NCBI GenBank assembly: GCA_020848655.1
Contig: JADLHU010000066.1
Location: 1-43,482 of the forward strand
Reading direction: 5' to 3'
Origin: Novosphingobium sp.
Lineage (GTDB): Bacteria > Pseudomonadota > Alphaproteobacteria > Sphingomonadales > Sphingomonadaceae
DNA: 43,482 bases
In this document: positions 8,678 to 16,925 of the stretch, one piece after another
How positions within the stretch are numbered: the stretch's first letter is position 1
Layout: every line of letters starts with the position of its first letter
Position numbers and translations under genes: made by a program
The notes under the pieces: generated by a model
What the model saw: only the letters and a program-made list of their open reading frames with translations
Told to the model about the DNA's origin: nothing
Database searches by the model: none

Positions 8678-9189
8678 CGGCGCTCCTCGTGCTGGGCGGC
8701 GCGCGCTCCGGCAAGAGCCGCTATGCCCAGGCCCGCGTGGAGGTATATCCGGGCCGGCTGGCCTATATCGCCACCGCGCAGGCGCTGGACGATGAAATGG
8801 CGGAGCGTATCGCGCGCCATCGCGCCGATCGTGGCCACCGCTGGACCACGCGGGAAGCGCCGATCGCGCTGGCCGATGCCATCGCCGCCGCCGCACGCGA
8901 TGCCGATGCCGTTCTGGTCGATTGCCTGACGCTGTGGCTGTCCAACCTGCTGCTGGCCGCCCATGACATAGACGCGGCCAGCGCCGCGCTGTGCGATGCG
9001 GTGGCGCGCTGCCGCGTGCCGATCGTGCTGGTCGCCAACGAAGTGGGGCTGGGCATCGTGCCCGACAACGCGCTGGCCCGCAGCTTTCGCGATGCGGCTG
9101 GCCGGCTGAATCAGGCACTGGCGGGGCAGGTGGACGAAGCGGTTTTCATCGCCGCCGGACTGCCCTTGTGGTTGAAGCCAGCCGGCTGA
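8674..9189 (+). CDS. cobU: Adenosylcobinamide kinase / adenosylcobinamide-phosphate guanylyltransferase
   Basis: Bifunctional enzyme that phosphorylates adenosylcobinamide and then adds GMP, yielding the GDP-activated corrinoid used by CobS. The 171 residues start at GTG 8674, overlapping the cobQ stop by four bases. The P-loop GGARSGKS is at 8-15. [13 protein letters not shown] (about 45-57) carries the histidine (H49) expected to be guanylylated. [13 protein letters not shown] and [11 protein letters not shown] are further signatures. It is the last gene of the operon and ends 12 bases from the convergent motB stop. A GAGCGCGCTC palindrome at 9188-9197 lies between them without a T-run, so read-through is possible. 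Confidence 0.96.
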   Translation: MTALLVLGGARSGKSRYAQARVEVYPGRLAYIATAQALDDEMAERIARHRADRGHRWTTREAPIALADAIAAAARDADAVLVDCLTLWLSNLLLAAHDIDAASAALCDAVARCRVPIVLVANEVGLGIVPDNALARSFRDAAGRLNQALAGQVDEAVFIAAGLPLWLKPAG

Positions 9190-9201
9190 GCGCGCTCGCC
9201 C

Positions 9202-10047
9202 CTAGTTCAGCAGCAGGATCGAGATGCGGCGGTTGCGTGGGTCTTGCGGGTTATTCTGCACCAGCAGTTCGCGGTCGGCCACGCCTTCGATGCGGCGGAA
9301 GCGGGCTTCGGCGATGCCCTGGCGCATCATCGCCTGGCGCGTGGCTTCGGCGCGGCCGGCCGAGAGCGACCAGTTGTTGCCGGGGCCGCCGGCGCTGCGC
9401 CACGGCAGCGCATCGGTGTGGCCGCGAATGGTCAGCCCGCCGCCGTCGGGGTTCACTGCCTGCACGATCGCGCCAAGCAGTTGCGAGGCTTCGGGCGTCA
9501 ACACCGTGGTGCCGAGGCGGAACATCGAGAAATCGGCATCGTCGACAAGGTCGATGCGCGTGCCCTCGGTGGTATCGACCATGCGCACCTGGCGCGCCAG
9601 GCGGCGGAGCTGTTCGCTGGCCTGGAGCTTCTGGTCCAGCGTCGCCTTCAGGCGCTGCACGCGCTTGAGGTGCGCGGCGCCTTCTTTGGGGCCGCCGGTC
9701 ATGTCGCGCGGGATGGTCAGCGCCTGGGTGCCGGTCTGCCCGGCACGGTTGGGATAGCTGTCCACGTCGGTGATCGACGAGCCACCAAGCAAGCCGTTGG
9801 CGCCGGCGCTTTCCTGCTTCATCTTGACCAGCGTCGGCGTGAAGTAGTCGGCGATGCCCTTGCGCTGCTTTTCGGTGGTCGCACCCAGCAGCCACAGCAT
9901 CAGGAAGAAGGCCATCATCGCGGTCACGAAGTCGGCATAGGCCACTTTCCACGCGCCGCCATGGTGCCCGCCAGCCACCACGGTGACTTTCTTGACGATG
10001 ATCGGAGGCGGCGGCTCGTTCTTGCCGCGCGGTTTCTTCTCGGCCAT
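9202..10047 (-). CDS. motB: Flagellar motor stator protein MotB
   Basis: Stator subunit that anchors MotA complexes to peptidoglycan and carries the ion-binding aspartate. The 281 residues show a charged N terminus, one membrane helix (about 35-55, WKVAYADFVTAMMAFFLMLW) with D39 as the conserved protonation site, and a C-terminal OmpA-like peptidoglycan-binding domain (about 150-275) with RGHTDALPW and NWSLSAGRAEATR. Overall it fits a proton-driven MotB. It is the last gene of the minus-strand flagellar unit, four bases after motA. Confidence 0.96.
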   Translation of the reverse strand: MAEKKPRGKNEPPPPIIVKKVTVVAGGHHGGAWKVAYADFVTAMMAFFLMLWLLGATTEKQRKGIADYFTPTLVKMKQESAGANGLLGGSSITDVDSYPNRAGQTGTQALTIPRDMTGGPKEGAAHLKRVQRLKATLDQKLQASEQLRRLARQVRMVDTTEGTRIDLVDDADFSMFRLGTTVLTPEASQLLGAIVQAVNPDGGGLTIRGHTDALPWRSAGGPGNNWSLSAGRAEATRQAMMRQGIAEARFRRIEGVADRELLVQNNPQDPRNRRISILLLN

Positions 10048-10051
10048 GGAA

Positions 10052-10915
10052 TCAGCGACCCCTCAGCGCGTCGAGCAGTTCCGAAAGGCCGGGCCGGAAG
10101 GCATGGCCCAGCCCCGAACGCGCGCCTTCGACCACCAGCGGCTGTGGCCAGCCGTGGAGCGAGGCGATGATGACCTGCTTGACCGCGTGGAAGATCTGCT
10201 CGTCCTGTTCGATCACCTGCTTGAGCCGGCCGGCCAGCGGCGCGACAATGCCATAGGCAAGCAACACGCCCATGAACGTGCCGACCAGCGCCGAGCCGAT
10301 CATGCCGCCCAGCACCGACGGCGGCTTGTCGATCGAGCCCATGGTCTTCACGATGCCCAGAACCGCCGCGACGATGCCCAGCGCCGGCAGCGAATCCGCC
10401 AGCGTGGTCAGCGCATGCTGCGGCTCGTGCATTTCGTGGAAATGCGATTTCATCGCGTTGTCCATCACTTCCTCGACCGCGTGGACTTCCAGCGTGCCCG
10501 AGGAGACGACGATCAGCGTCAGCGTGTCGCAGATCAGCGAAACCAGCGCCTTGTTGGCGAGAAGGCGCGGAAATTCTGCGAAGATCGGGGAATTCTGCGG
10601 CTCCTGCACATGGCTTTCCAGCGCCACCGGGCCTTCGCTGCGCAACAGCTTCATCAGCCGCGTGGTCAGGATGATCGCGTCGATATGGTCCTGCTTGTTG
10701 TGCTTGGGGCCCTTGAAGATCTTGGCCATCGAGCCGCCAATCGCCTTGAGCTCATGCATCGAGTTGCCGGTCACGACCGCGCCGACGGCGGCGCCGCCGA
10801 TGATCAGCATCTCGTGCGGGATGGCGTGCATCACCGGGCCTAGCGCGCCACCGGTGATGGCGAAGCCGCCAAACACCATGACCAGCAGGATAACGACACC
10901 GATCGCAGCGAACAT
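10052..10915 (-). CDS. motA: Flagellar motor stator protein MotA
   Basis: Inner-membrane stator subunit that couples ion flow to torque on FliG. It has 287 residues with four hydrophobic helices: two near the N terminus (about 3-20 and 35-50) and a pair after residue 165. The signature DSLPALGIVAAVLGIVKTM and the following GGMIGSALVGTFMGVLLAYG carry the conserved prolines. The large cytoplasmic loop between helices 2 and 3 is charged. It lies 58 bases downstream of flgL and immediately before motB. This is the conventional stator; a second, divergent stator-like pair lies at 19081-20201. Confidence 0.96.
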   Translation of the reverse strand: MFAAIGVVILLVMVFGGFAITGGALGPVMHAIPHEMLIIGGAAVGAVVTGNSMHELKAIGGSMAKIFKGPKHNKQDHIDAIILTTRLMKLLRSEGPVALESHVQEPQNSPIFAEFPRLLANKALVSLICDTLTLIVVSSGTLEVHAVEEVMDNAMKSHFHEMHEPQHALTTLADSLPALGIVAAVLGIVKTMGSIDKPPSVLGGMIGSALVGTFMGVLLAYGIVAPLAGRLKQVIEQDEQIFHAVKQVIIASLHGWPQPLVVEGARSGLGHAFRPGLSELLDALRGR

Positions 10916-10973
10916 GAAATTGGCCCCCTAGAAATACCTCCCGCGCGTCAGCACGGGCCTTGAATGTCTCGCG

Positions 10974-11894
10974 TCAGCGCAAGACGTCGAACAGGCTGAG
11001 ACTGGACAGCTTGCTGAAACTTGCCTGGCTGGCTTCGAGCACCAGCATGACTTGCTGGAGATCGGCCACGGTCGATGCGATGTCGGTCGCGCCGATGTCC
11101 TGTTCCTCGCCGGTGCGAAGTTCGGAAAGATTGGTCCGCCGCTCGGTGGTCAGGTCGATCCACGAAAGCCGCGAACCGACCACCGTCTGCGCGGTGGTCA
11201 GCGTTTCCAGGCTGGTGTCGAGCGTGCCCAGCGCATCGCGCGCGGCGGCGGCCGGATCGCCGGCGCCGCTGATCAGCGTATCGCCCAGCGCCTTGACCAC
11301 CGCGATAAGGTCGGTCGGCGTGCCATTGACATCGAAGCTGAGGAATTCCGGCCCGGTCAGGCCGCGCGTGATCGTCTGGCCATCGCCCAGCGGCAGTTCG
11401 CCCGAAGTGGCGGTGCCGTTGTAGCTGGCGTTGCCGGCGCCATCGACAGTATAGGCATCGCCCGCGGTTTCGCCGCCAAACAGCGAATGGCCCGATGAAT
11501 CGCGTGAATTGGCCAGTGCGACGAGATCGCCGACCATCTGCTTGAGTTCCTGGCCGATGCCGGCGCGCTGGGCGGTGCTGAGCGTGCCGGTGCCGGCTTG
11601 CGTCGCCAGTTCCTTGGCGCGGGTGATGTAGTTGGCGAACGAGGACAGCGCGGAATCGGCCAGCGTCAGGTCGGCGGTGGCGCGGTTGGCATTGGCCATG
11701 TCGATGTTCGAAAGCGCATCGGCGCGCGCCAGCGTGCGCAGCCGCGATGCGGCCACCGGATCGTCCGACGATCGCGACAGCTTCTGCCCTTTGCTGAGCT
11801 GCGTTTGCAGTTCCTCGGCGCGCGCGCGCAAGGTTCCGATGCCTTGCGTGGAGCGTTCGAAGAAGGCGCTGGTGCTGGTGCTGATCATCGTCAT
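10974..11894 (-). CDS. flgL: Flagellar hook-filament junction protein FlgL (HAP3)
   Basis: Forms the second junction layer between hook and filament. The 306 residues have flagellin-like ends: an N-terminal coiled stretch with SKGQKLSRSSDDPVAASRL and a C-terminal helix ending SKLSSLSLFDVLR. The middle is a variable domain. It begins seven bases after flgK, following family order. Because it resembles flagellin in both ends, flagellin is the main alternative, but its position directly after flgK and the terminal SLFDVLR favour FlgL. Confidence 0.93.
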   Translation of the reverse strand: MTMISTSTSAFFERSTQGIGTLRARAEELQTQLSKGQKLSRSSDDPVAASRLRTLARADALSNIDMANANRATADLTLADSALSSFANYITRAKELATQAGTGTLSTAQRAGIGQELKQMVGDLVALANSRDSSGHSLFGGETAGDAYTVDGAGNASYNGTATSGELPLGDGQTITRGLTGPEFLSFDVNGTPTDLIAVVKALGDTLISGAGDPAAAARDALGTLDTSLETLTTAQTVVGSRLSWIDLTTERRTNLSELRTGEEQDIGATDIASTVADLQQVMLVLEASQASFSKLSSLSLFDVLR

Positions 11895-11901
11895 GGCTGT
11901 C

Positions 11902-13230
11902 TCACCGGATGTTGAGCAGGGTGTCGAAGATATCGGTCGCGACCTGCATCACGCGGCCGGACGCCTGGAAAGCCTGTTGATAGCGCACGAGGTTTACCGC
12001 CTCGTTATCAAGGTCCACGCCGGCCTGCGTGGCCAGCGCCACTTTGGCGGAACTGGCGATCGAGGTCAGCGCATCGCGCGTGATCGTGCGGCCGGCGACG
12101 GTGCTGGACACGTCGAACAGCAGTGAATCCATCTTGCCGGCGGGATCGGCGGTGGCGAGCGCGTTGCGCAGCGCGGTCAGGTTGGTGGCATCGCGGCTGT
12201 TCGCGCCCACACCGGCCGGCGCAGTGGCCAGCAGCGTGCCGTCTTCGAAAGCCAGCGCCATGTCCGCCGCGCCAAGCCCGCTCAGCATCGGCGTGCCGGC
12301 ACTGCCGTCAAGCGAGACGCCATTACCCTGCGCGGTGTTGACCGCCGTCATCACATCGCCGGCCAGATCGTCCAGCGTGCTGCGCACGTCCGCCAGCTTG
12401 GTCAGCGCCTGGGCCTTGCCGGCCAGTGCGCCCGATGTCGGGGTGACGGGATTGCCGTCCAGCGTGAAGGAAATCGTGCCGTCTCCGGCAGCGCTCATCG
12501 CCAGCGCATAAGACGAGCCGCCCGTGACCAGATCGCCGCCGCCCACCTTGACGCTGACGGTCTGGTCGGCGTTGAACGTGGCAGCAACATCGACATAGCC
12601 GCTGAGCTGCTGGAGCAGCGAATCGCGCTGGTCGAGCAGCGTGGTCTGATCGCTGCTGGCGTCGGCGGCGCGCGCCAGCCGCAAGTTCACGCGGGCCAGT
12701 TCGCCCGAAAGCAGGTTGACCTGGTTGACCCCGTCGGTGGATTCGAAGCGCAGGCCTTCGCCCACGGCATCGAGGCTGGAGGCGGCGATGTTGAACGTGC
12801 GCGTCATCGTCCGCGCGGTTTCGACCACCGAGGCGCGCAGCGAGGTATCGACCGGATCGGAGGCAAGCTGCTGCAACGCGCCTTCGAACTTCACGATCGC
12901 ATCGTAGACGCCTGATTGCTCAAGCGCTGCTTCGGTGTTTTCAAGGCCGGCCACTTCGGCGGTGGAGCGGGCGGCGTCGGCACCGGTGCGGCGCACTTCG
13001 GCCTGGCGGAAGAGATCGGCGTTGCGGACCACGCGGTCCAGCCGCACGCCCGAAAGCGAAACGTCGCCGGTGCGCGCCAGGCCGCCAGAAGCGGACACTT
13101 CCTCAAGCCGCACGCTGCGGCGGATATAGCCATCCGACGATGCGTTGGCGATGTTCTGCGCGGTCACGTCGAGCGCGATGCGCGCCGCCTGGGTGCCGCT
13201 GCGGCCGATGGAAAGAAGGTCAGACGCCAT
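11902..13230 (-). CDS. flgK: Flagellar hook-associated protein FlgK (HAP1)
   Basis: First hook-filament junction protein, exported through the flagellar type III apparatus. The 442 residues start with LLSIGRSGTQAARIALDVTA and QNIANASSDGYIRR, the rod/hook-family N-terminal motif. They end with VDLDNEAVNLVRYQQAFQAS and VATDIFDTLLNIR, the matching C-terminal helix. The central region is a variable domain rich in Ala, Asp and Ser. It overlaps flgJ by 11 bases and precedes flgL by seven. Confidence 0.95.
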   Translation of the reverse strand: MASDLLSIGRSGTQAARIALDVTAQNIANASSDGYIRRSVRLEEVSASGGLARTGDVSLSGVRLDRVVRNADLFRQAEVRRTGADAARSTAEVAGLENTEAALEQSGVYDAIVKFEGALQQLASDPVDTSLRASVVETARTMTRTFNIAASSLDAVGEGLRFESTDGVNQVNLLSGELARVNLRLARAADASSDQTTLLDQRDSLLQQLSGYVDVAATFNADQTVSVKVGGGDLVTGGSSYALAMSAAGDGTISFTLDGNPVTPTSGALAGKAQALTKLADVRSTLDDLAGDVMTAVNTAQGNGVSLDGSAGTPMLSGLGAADMALAFEDGTLLATAPAGVGANSRDATNLTALRNALATADPAGKMDSLLFDVSSTVAGRTITRDALTSIASSAKVALATQAGVDLDNEAVNLVRYQQAFQASGRVMQVATDIFDTLLNIR

Positions 13231-13564
13231 CGGTGGTGCCCTCCTGCGGTTCGGTCGATGCCGGCATCATCTGCGCCAGCCGCGCCTCGATCATCTTGGC
13301 CATGCCGAAGGCGCCGCGTTCCGACGCGATGTCGGCGAAGCGTTCGTCCTGCATCTGGCGGAACGTGCCCAGTGCTTCGCTATCGAACGGGCCGCCGCCG
13401 CCGAAATCGGTCTTGCGGGCGCTGGCCAGCATCTGGCGCACGAAGATCGCCTCGAACTGCTTGGCCGCAGCGGCCAGTTGCGCGCGCTGGCCCTGCGGCT
13501 TCGCCGAGGCGGCCGGAGCGGTCGTCGATGCGACCGAAGGGGTGTCGAGCCGGATAGCGGTCAT
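13220..13564 (-). CDS. flgJ: FlgJ-type rod-binding protein without a muramidase domain
   Basis: Rod-capping scaffold for assembly of the flagellar rod. At 114 residues it corresponds only to the N-terminal half of enterobacterial FlgJ: AAAKQFEAIFVRQMLASARK (about 32-51) and a second helical part FRQMQDERFADIASERGAFGMAKMI. No peptidoglycan-hydrolase domain follows. A separate lytic transglycosylase gene at 21639 probably supplies that activity, the split arrangement known in alphaproteobacteria. It overlaps flgI by four bases and flgK by 11. Confidence 0.9.
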   Translation of the reverse strand: MTAIRLDTPSVASTTAPAASAKPQGQRAQLAAAAKQFEAIFVRQMLASARKTDFGGGGPFDSEALGTFRQMQDERFADIASERGAFGMAKMIEARLAQMMPASTEPQEGTTDGV

Positions 13565-14667
13565 ATCACTACCATCTCCGCCTTGAGCGCGCCGGCCTGC
13601 TTGAGCGCTTCGAGAATGGCCACGAGGTCGGACGGGCTGACGCCAAGCATGTTCAGGGCGTCGACGATCTTGGACAGCGAGGCGCCGGGCTTCAGCATCA
13701 TCACGTGCGCGCTCTTTTCCTCGGTCGAGATCGTGCTGTCGGGCACCACGGTGGTCTGGCCACGGCTGAACGGCGCGGGCTGGCTGACGATCGGATTCTC
13801 GTCGATCCGCACGGTCAGCTTGCCGTGGCTGATCGCGGCGGGCGACAGGCGCACCGAATTGTTGATGACGACGGTGCCGGTGCGGCTGTTGACGATGACG
13901 CGCGCGGCGGTTTCGGCCGGGGTCACCTCGATCATCTCGATCGCGGCCATCATCGTGGCGCGGCGGTCCGCGCCTTGCGGCAGGCGCAGCGCCAGGGTCA
14001 CGCCGTCCTCGATCGCGGCGGTGCCGGGCACGAAGCGGTTGATCGCGTCGCGCACGCGCGATGCGGTCATGAAATCGGCGGCAAACAGGTTGTAGCGCAC
14101 GATGTCGCCGCTATCGAAGCCGGTGGCGACCGCGCGTTCCACGCTGGCCCCTTCGGCGATGCGGCCAACGGTGGGCACGTTGACGGTGAGCTGCGAGCCA
14201 TCCTTGGCCGAGATGCCAAGGCCGCCCACGGCGAGGTTGCCCTGCGCCATGGCATAGATCTGGCCATCCGCGCCGTAGAGCGGCGTCAGGATCAAGGCAC
14301 CGCCGCGCAGGCTCTTGGCCTTGCCGATGGTGGAAACGGTCACGTCGATGCGCTGGCCCGGCTTGGCGAAGGCGGGCAGGTCGGCGGTGATCATCACGGC
14401 GGCCGCGTTCTTGAGGCCGGGGCTGACGCCGGGCGGCAGCATCACACCCATGCGGCCGGACACGCCGCGCATCGCCTGGGTCAGGTATTCGAGGTTGTCG
14501 TCGCCCGTGCCGGCGAGGCCCACGACGATGCCATAGCCGGTAAGCTGGTTCGATCGCACGCCCTGGAAGGCGCCCAGGTCGCGCACACGCTCCGCGTGGG
14601 CGGCCACGGGCAGCGCGGCGGCGAGGAGGGCGAGCAAAGACAGGAGCAAGCGGCGCACGGGGGGCAT
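13561..14667 (-). CDS. flgI: Flagellar P-ring protein FlgI
   Basis: Periplasmic protein that forms the P-ring around the rod. I start it at 14667, where MPPVRRLLLSLLALLAAALP gives a Sec signal peptide ending near AHA-ER (residue 25). That makes 368 residues, the usual length; the open frame upstream is not needed. Signatures include RVRDLGAFQGVRSNQLTGYG near the mature N terminus, GVMLPPG, RIDVTVSTIGKAKSLRGG, SQPAPFSRGQT and the C-terminal VSPSDLVAILEALKQAGALK. Its start is two bases after the flgH stop. Confidence 0.96.
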   Translation of the reverse strand: MPPVRRLLLSLLALLAAALPVAAHAERVRDLGAFQGVRSNQLTGYGIVVGLAGTGDDNLEYLTQAMRGVSGRMGVMLPPGVSPGLKNAAAVMITADLPAFAKPGQRIDVTVSTIGKAKSLRGGALILTPLYGADGQIYAMAQGNLAVGGLGISAKDGSQLTVNVPTVGRIAEGASVERAVATGFDSGDIVRYNLFAADFMTASRVRDAINRFVPGTAAIEDGVTLALRLPQGADRRATMMAAIEMIEVTPAETAARVIVNSRTGTVVINNSVRLSPAAISHGKLTVRIDENPIVSQPAPFSRGQTTVVPDSTISTEEKSAHVMMLKPGASLSKIVDALNMLGVSPSDLVAILEALKQAGALKAEMVVI

Positions 14668-14669
14668 CC

Positions 14670-15365
14670 TTAGAACGGGCTGATCATGTTGAAGAACTGG
14701 CCAAGCCAGCCCTGCCGGCTGGTGCGCTGCAACGCGCCCTTGCCGGAATATTCGATGCGCGCGTCGGCGACCTGGGTGGAAGCGATGCGGTTCAACTGAT
14801 CGACATCGGCCAGGCGAACGATGCCGGAAAACTGGATCCATTCGTTGCCCTGGCTGATCAGCATGCGTTTTTCTCCGCGGACGAGGGCGGTCCCGTTCGG
14901 GCGGACCTCGGCAATGGTGACGGAGAGCGATGCCGACAGCGAACTGGTCTGCGCTGCAGTCCCCTGGCCATTGAACGACGATTCGCTCGACGCTTTAAGC
15001 GCGTTGGGGTTCAGGAAGGACAGCGGACCGGCCGTTGGCGGGGTGATCGATGCACCGCCGTTCTTGGCGCTTTTCGAACTGACCGCCTTGGCCGCGGTCG
15101 TCGATTCCACCAGCACGATCGTCAGCGGGTCGCCCACCGCGCGGGCGCGCAGCCCTTCGTAGAGTGAGGCATAGCCGGCCGAGGCGTTGAAGATCGAGCC
15201 ATCGGCGGGGCGCGGCGCGGGGGCCGGTTCCGGCAATGTCGCCTCGAACCCCGACGGTGGCTGCTGCCGCCGCGCCAAGGCGGGCGTTGCCGGCGCGACA
15301 AGCGCGACCACGGCAGCCACGGCCAGAAGCGGGCAGGGCAGGCTGGTGCGGAGAAGGCGGCGCAT
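14670..15365 (-). CDS. flgH: Flagellar L-ring protein FlgH
   Basis: Outer-membrane ring protein of the flagellar basal body. The 231-residue product contains GSIFNASAGYASLYEGLRAR, VGDPLTIVLVESTTAAK, QGNEWIQFSGIVR and VADARIEYSGKGAL, all characteristic of FlgH. Family members are normally lipoproteins, but here the hydrophobic leader (about residues 9-31) ends in TPALA-RRQ, with no lipobox cysteine at the cleavage point; the only cysteine is C11 near the start of the leader. No alternative start restores one. It lies between flgG and flgI in the minus-strand operon. Confidence 0.94.
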   Translation of the reverse strand: MRRLLRTSLPCPLLAVAAVVALVAPATPALARRQQPPSGFEATLPEPAPAPRPADGSIFNASAGYASLYEGLRARAVGDPLTIVLVESTTAAKAVSSKSAKNGGASITPPTAGPLSFLNPNALKASSESSFNGQGTAAQTSSLSASLSVTIAEVRPNGTALVRGEKRMLISQGNEWIQFSGIVRLADVDQLNRIASTQVADARIEYSGKGALQRTSRQGWLGQFFNMISPF

Positions 15366-15373
15366 GAACGGTC

Positions 15374-16162
15374 TCACAGTGTCTGGTTGGCGTTGCGAAG
15401 CATTTCGTCGACGGCGGAGATCATCTTGGAATTGATCTCGTAGGCGCGCTGGCATTCGATCATGTCGACCAGCTCCTCGACGATGTTGACGTTGGACCCT
15501 TCCAGCATGCCCTGGCGGATGTTGCCGCGTCCGCCATCGCCGGCCACGCCGATCTGGGCGGCGCCGCTGGCACCGGTTTCCATCAGGAAGTTGTCGGCCA
15601 CGGGCTTGAGGCCGGCGGGGTTGGCGAAGCTGGCGATGGTGATCTGGCCAAGCTGAGCCGCATCGGTCGATCCGGGCACCGACGCCGAAACCGTGCCGTC
15701 GGCCGAGATGGTGATCGACGTGGCGCCTTCGGGGATGTTGATCGCCGGCTGGAGGGCATAGCCCTGCGCGGTGACGAGCTGGCCTTCGGACGAGCGCGTG
15801 AAGTTGCCGGCGCGGGTATAGCCAAGCTGGCCGCCGGGCAGTTGCACCTGGAAATAGCCATCGCCATCGAGCGCCATGTCGAGCGAGTTGCCCGTGGTGT
15901 TGAGCGGGCCGTTCGTCTCGATTCGCGTCGTCGACTGGATGCCGACACCCGTGCCGAGGTTCAGCCCGGTGGCATAGGCGGTTTCGTTGGACGATTGCTG
16001 GCCGGCGACGCGGGCATCCTGGTAGGCCAGCGTGGCGAAGTTGGCGCGGTCGCGCTTGAAGCCGGTGGTGCCGACGTTGGCCAGGTTGTTGGCGATGACG
16101 CGCATCCGCGCATCCTGGGCTTCAAGCCCGGTGCGGGCGACGTGAAGGGCGGAAGTGGGCAT
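15374..16162 (-). CDS. flgG: Flagellar distal rod protein FlgG
   Basis: Builds the distal rod. The 262 residues match the usual length. The N terminus (ALHVARTGLEAQDARMRVI, then ANNLANVGTTGFKRDRANF) and the C terminus (EGSNVNIVEELVDMIECQRA, then YEINSKMISAVDEML) are the paired rod/hook-family helices. The beta-rich core has LDMALDGDGYFQVQLPGG and YTRAGNFTRSSEGQLV. It follows flgF by 13 bases and precedes flgH by eight. Confidence 0.97.
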   Translation of the reverse strand: MPTSALHVARTGLEAQDARMRVIANNLANVGTTGFKRDRANFATLAYQDARVAGQQSSNETAYATGLNLGTGVGIQSTTRIETNGPLNTTGNSLDMALDGDGYFQVQLPGGQLGYTRAGNFTRSSEGQLVTAQGYALQPAINIPEGATSITISADGTVSASVPGSTDAAQLGQITIASFANPAGLKPVADNFLMETGASGAAQIGVAGDGGRGNIRQGMLEGSNVNIVEELVDMIECQRAYEINSKMISAVDEMLRNANQTL

Positions 16163-16175
16163 GTTGGGCTAGTCC

Positions 16176-16919
16176 TCAGCTAGTGACGCGCATCAGGCTG
16201 GCGCTGCCTTCATCAAGCTCGCGCGCGGTGGCGATGAGCTTGGTGCGGATATCGAAGAGGCGCTGGGCCTCGACCATTTCGACCAGAATCGCGGTCGGAT
16301 CGACGTTCGACTGTTCCAGCGCGCCAGGCAGGACGCGGGCTTCCTCGTCGGTCGGCAGCACGCCGCCTTCGGGTGCGCGGAACAGGCCGGTCAGGTCCTT
16401 TTCCACGTCGCTGCCGCGCCAGTTGACGAGCTTGACCTTCTCGATCTGGACCGGCGGCTGGTCGGGCGTCTGCGGGTTGAAGCTCATCACCGCGCCATCC
16501 TGCGCGATGGAGATCTGCGAACCCGGCGGCACGCTGATCGGGCCGTTTTCGCCGATAACCGGCAAGCCATCGCCGTTCTGGAGCACGCCCGTGGGGGAAA
16601 CCGAAAGATCGCCGCGCCGGGTATAGCCTTCGCCGCCATCGGGCGCCTGCACGGTCAGCATGGTATCGCCCGACATGGCGATGTCCAGCTTGCCGCCGGT
16701 CTGGGTGACGGAACCGGCCTTCATCGACGCGCCGCGCACTTCGGTGCTGTTCATCGCCCTGACTTCGAGCGACGGACCGTCGAGAGTCATGGGCGTGAAC
16801 TGCATCGTTTCGGCGCGAAAGCCGATGGTCTGCGCGTTCGCCATGTTGTTGGCGATCATGCGCTGGCGCACCATCGAAGACGAAAGCCCCGAAACCGCGG
16901 TGTAGATCAGCCGGTCCAT
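16176..16919 (-). CDS. flgF: Flagellar proximal rod protein FlgF
   Basis: Rod component, 247 residues. Family motifs are MDRLIYTAVSGLSSSMVRQR, ANNMANAQTIGFRAE, LDIAMSGDTMLTVQAPDG and the C-terminal LEQSNVDPTAILVEMVEAQR. The rod-type GYTRRGDLSVSPTGVLQ strand region is clear. It lies between flgE and flgG as in the conserved operon order, six bases after the flgE stop. Confidence 0.95.
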   Translation of the reverse strand: MDRLIYTAVSGLSSSMVRQRMIANNMANAQTIGFRAETMQFTPMTLDGPSLEVRAMNSTEVRGASMKAGSVTQTGGKLDIAMSGDTMLTVQAPDGGEGYTRRGDLSVSPTGVLQNGDGLPVIGENGPISVPPGSQISIAQDGAVMSFNPQTPDQPPVQIEKVKLVNWRGSDVEKDLTGLFRAPEGGVLPTDEEARVLPGALEQSNVDPTAILVEMVEAQRLFDIRTKLIATARELDEGSASLMRVTS

Positions 16920-16925
16920 GGCCTA

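Noticed and set aside
9188..9197. GAGCGCGCTC palindrome between cobU and motB as a bidirectional terminator
   Set aside because: Stem of five pairs with no loop and no T-run on either side.
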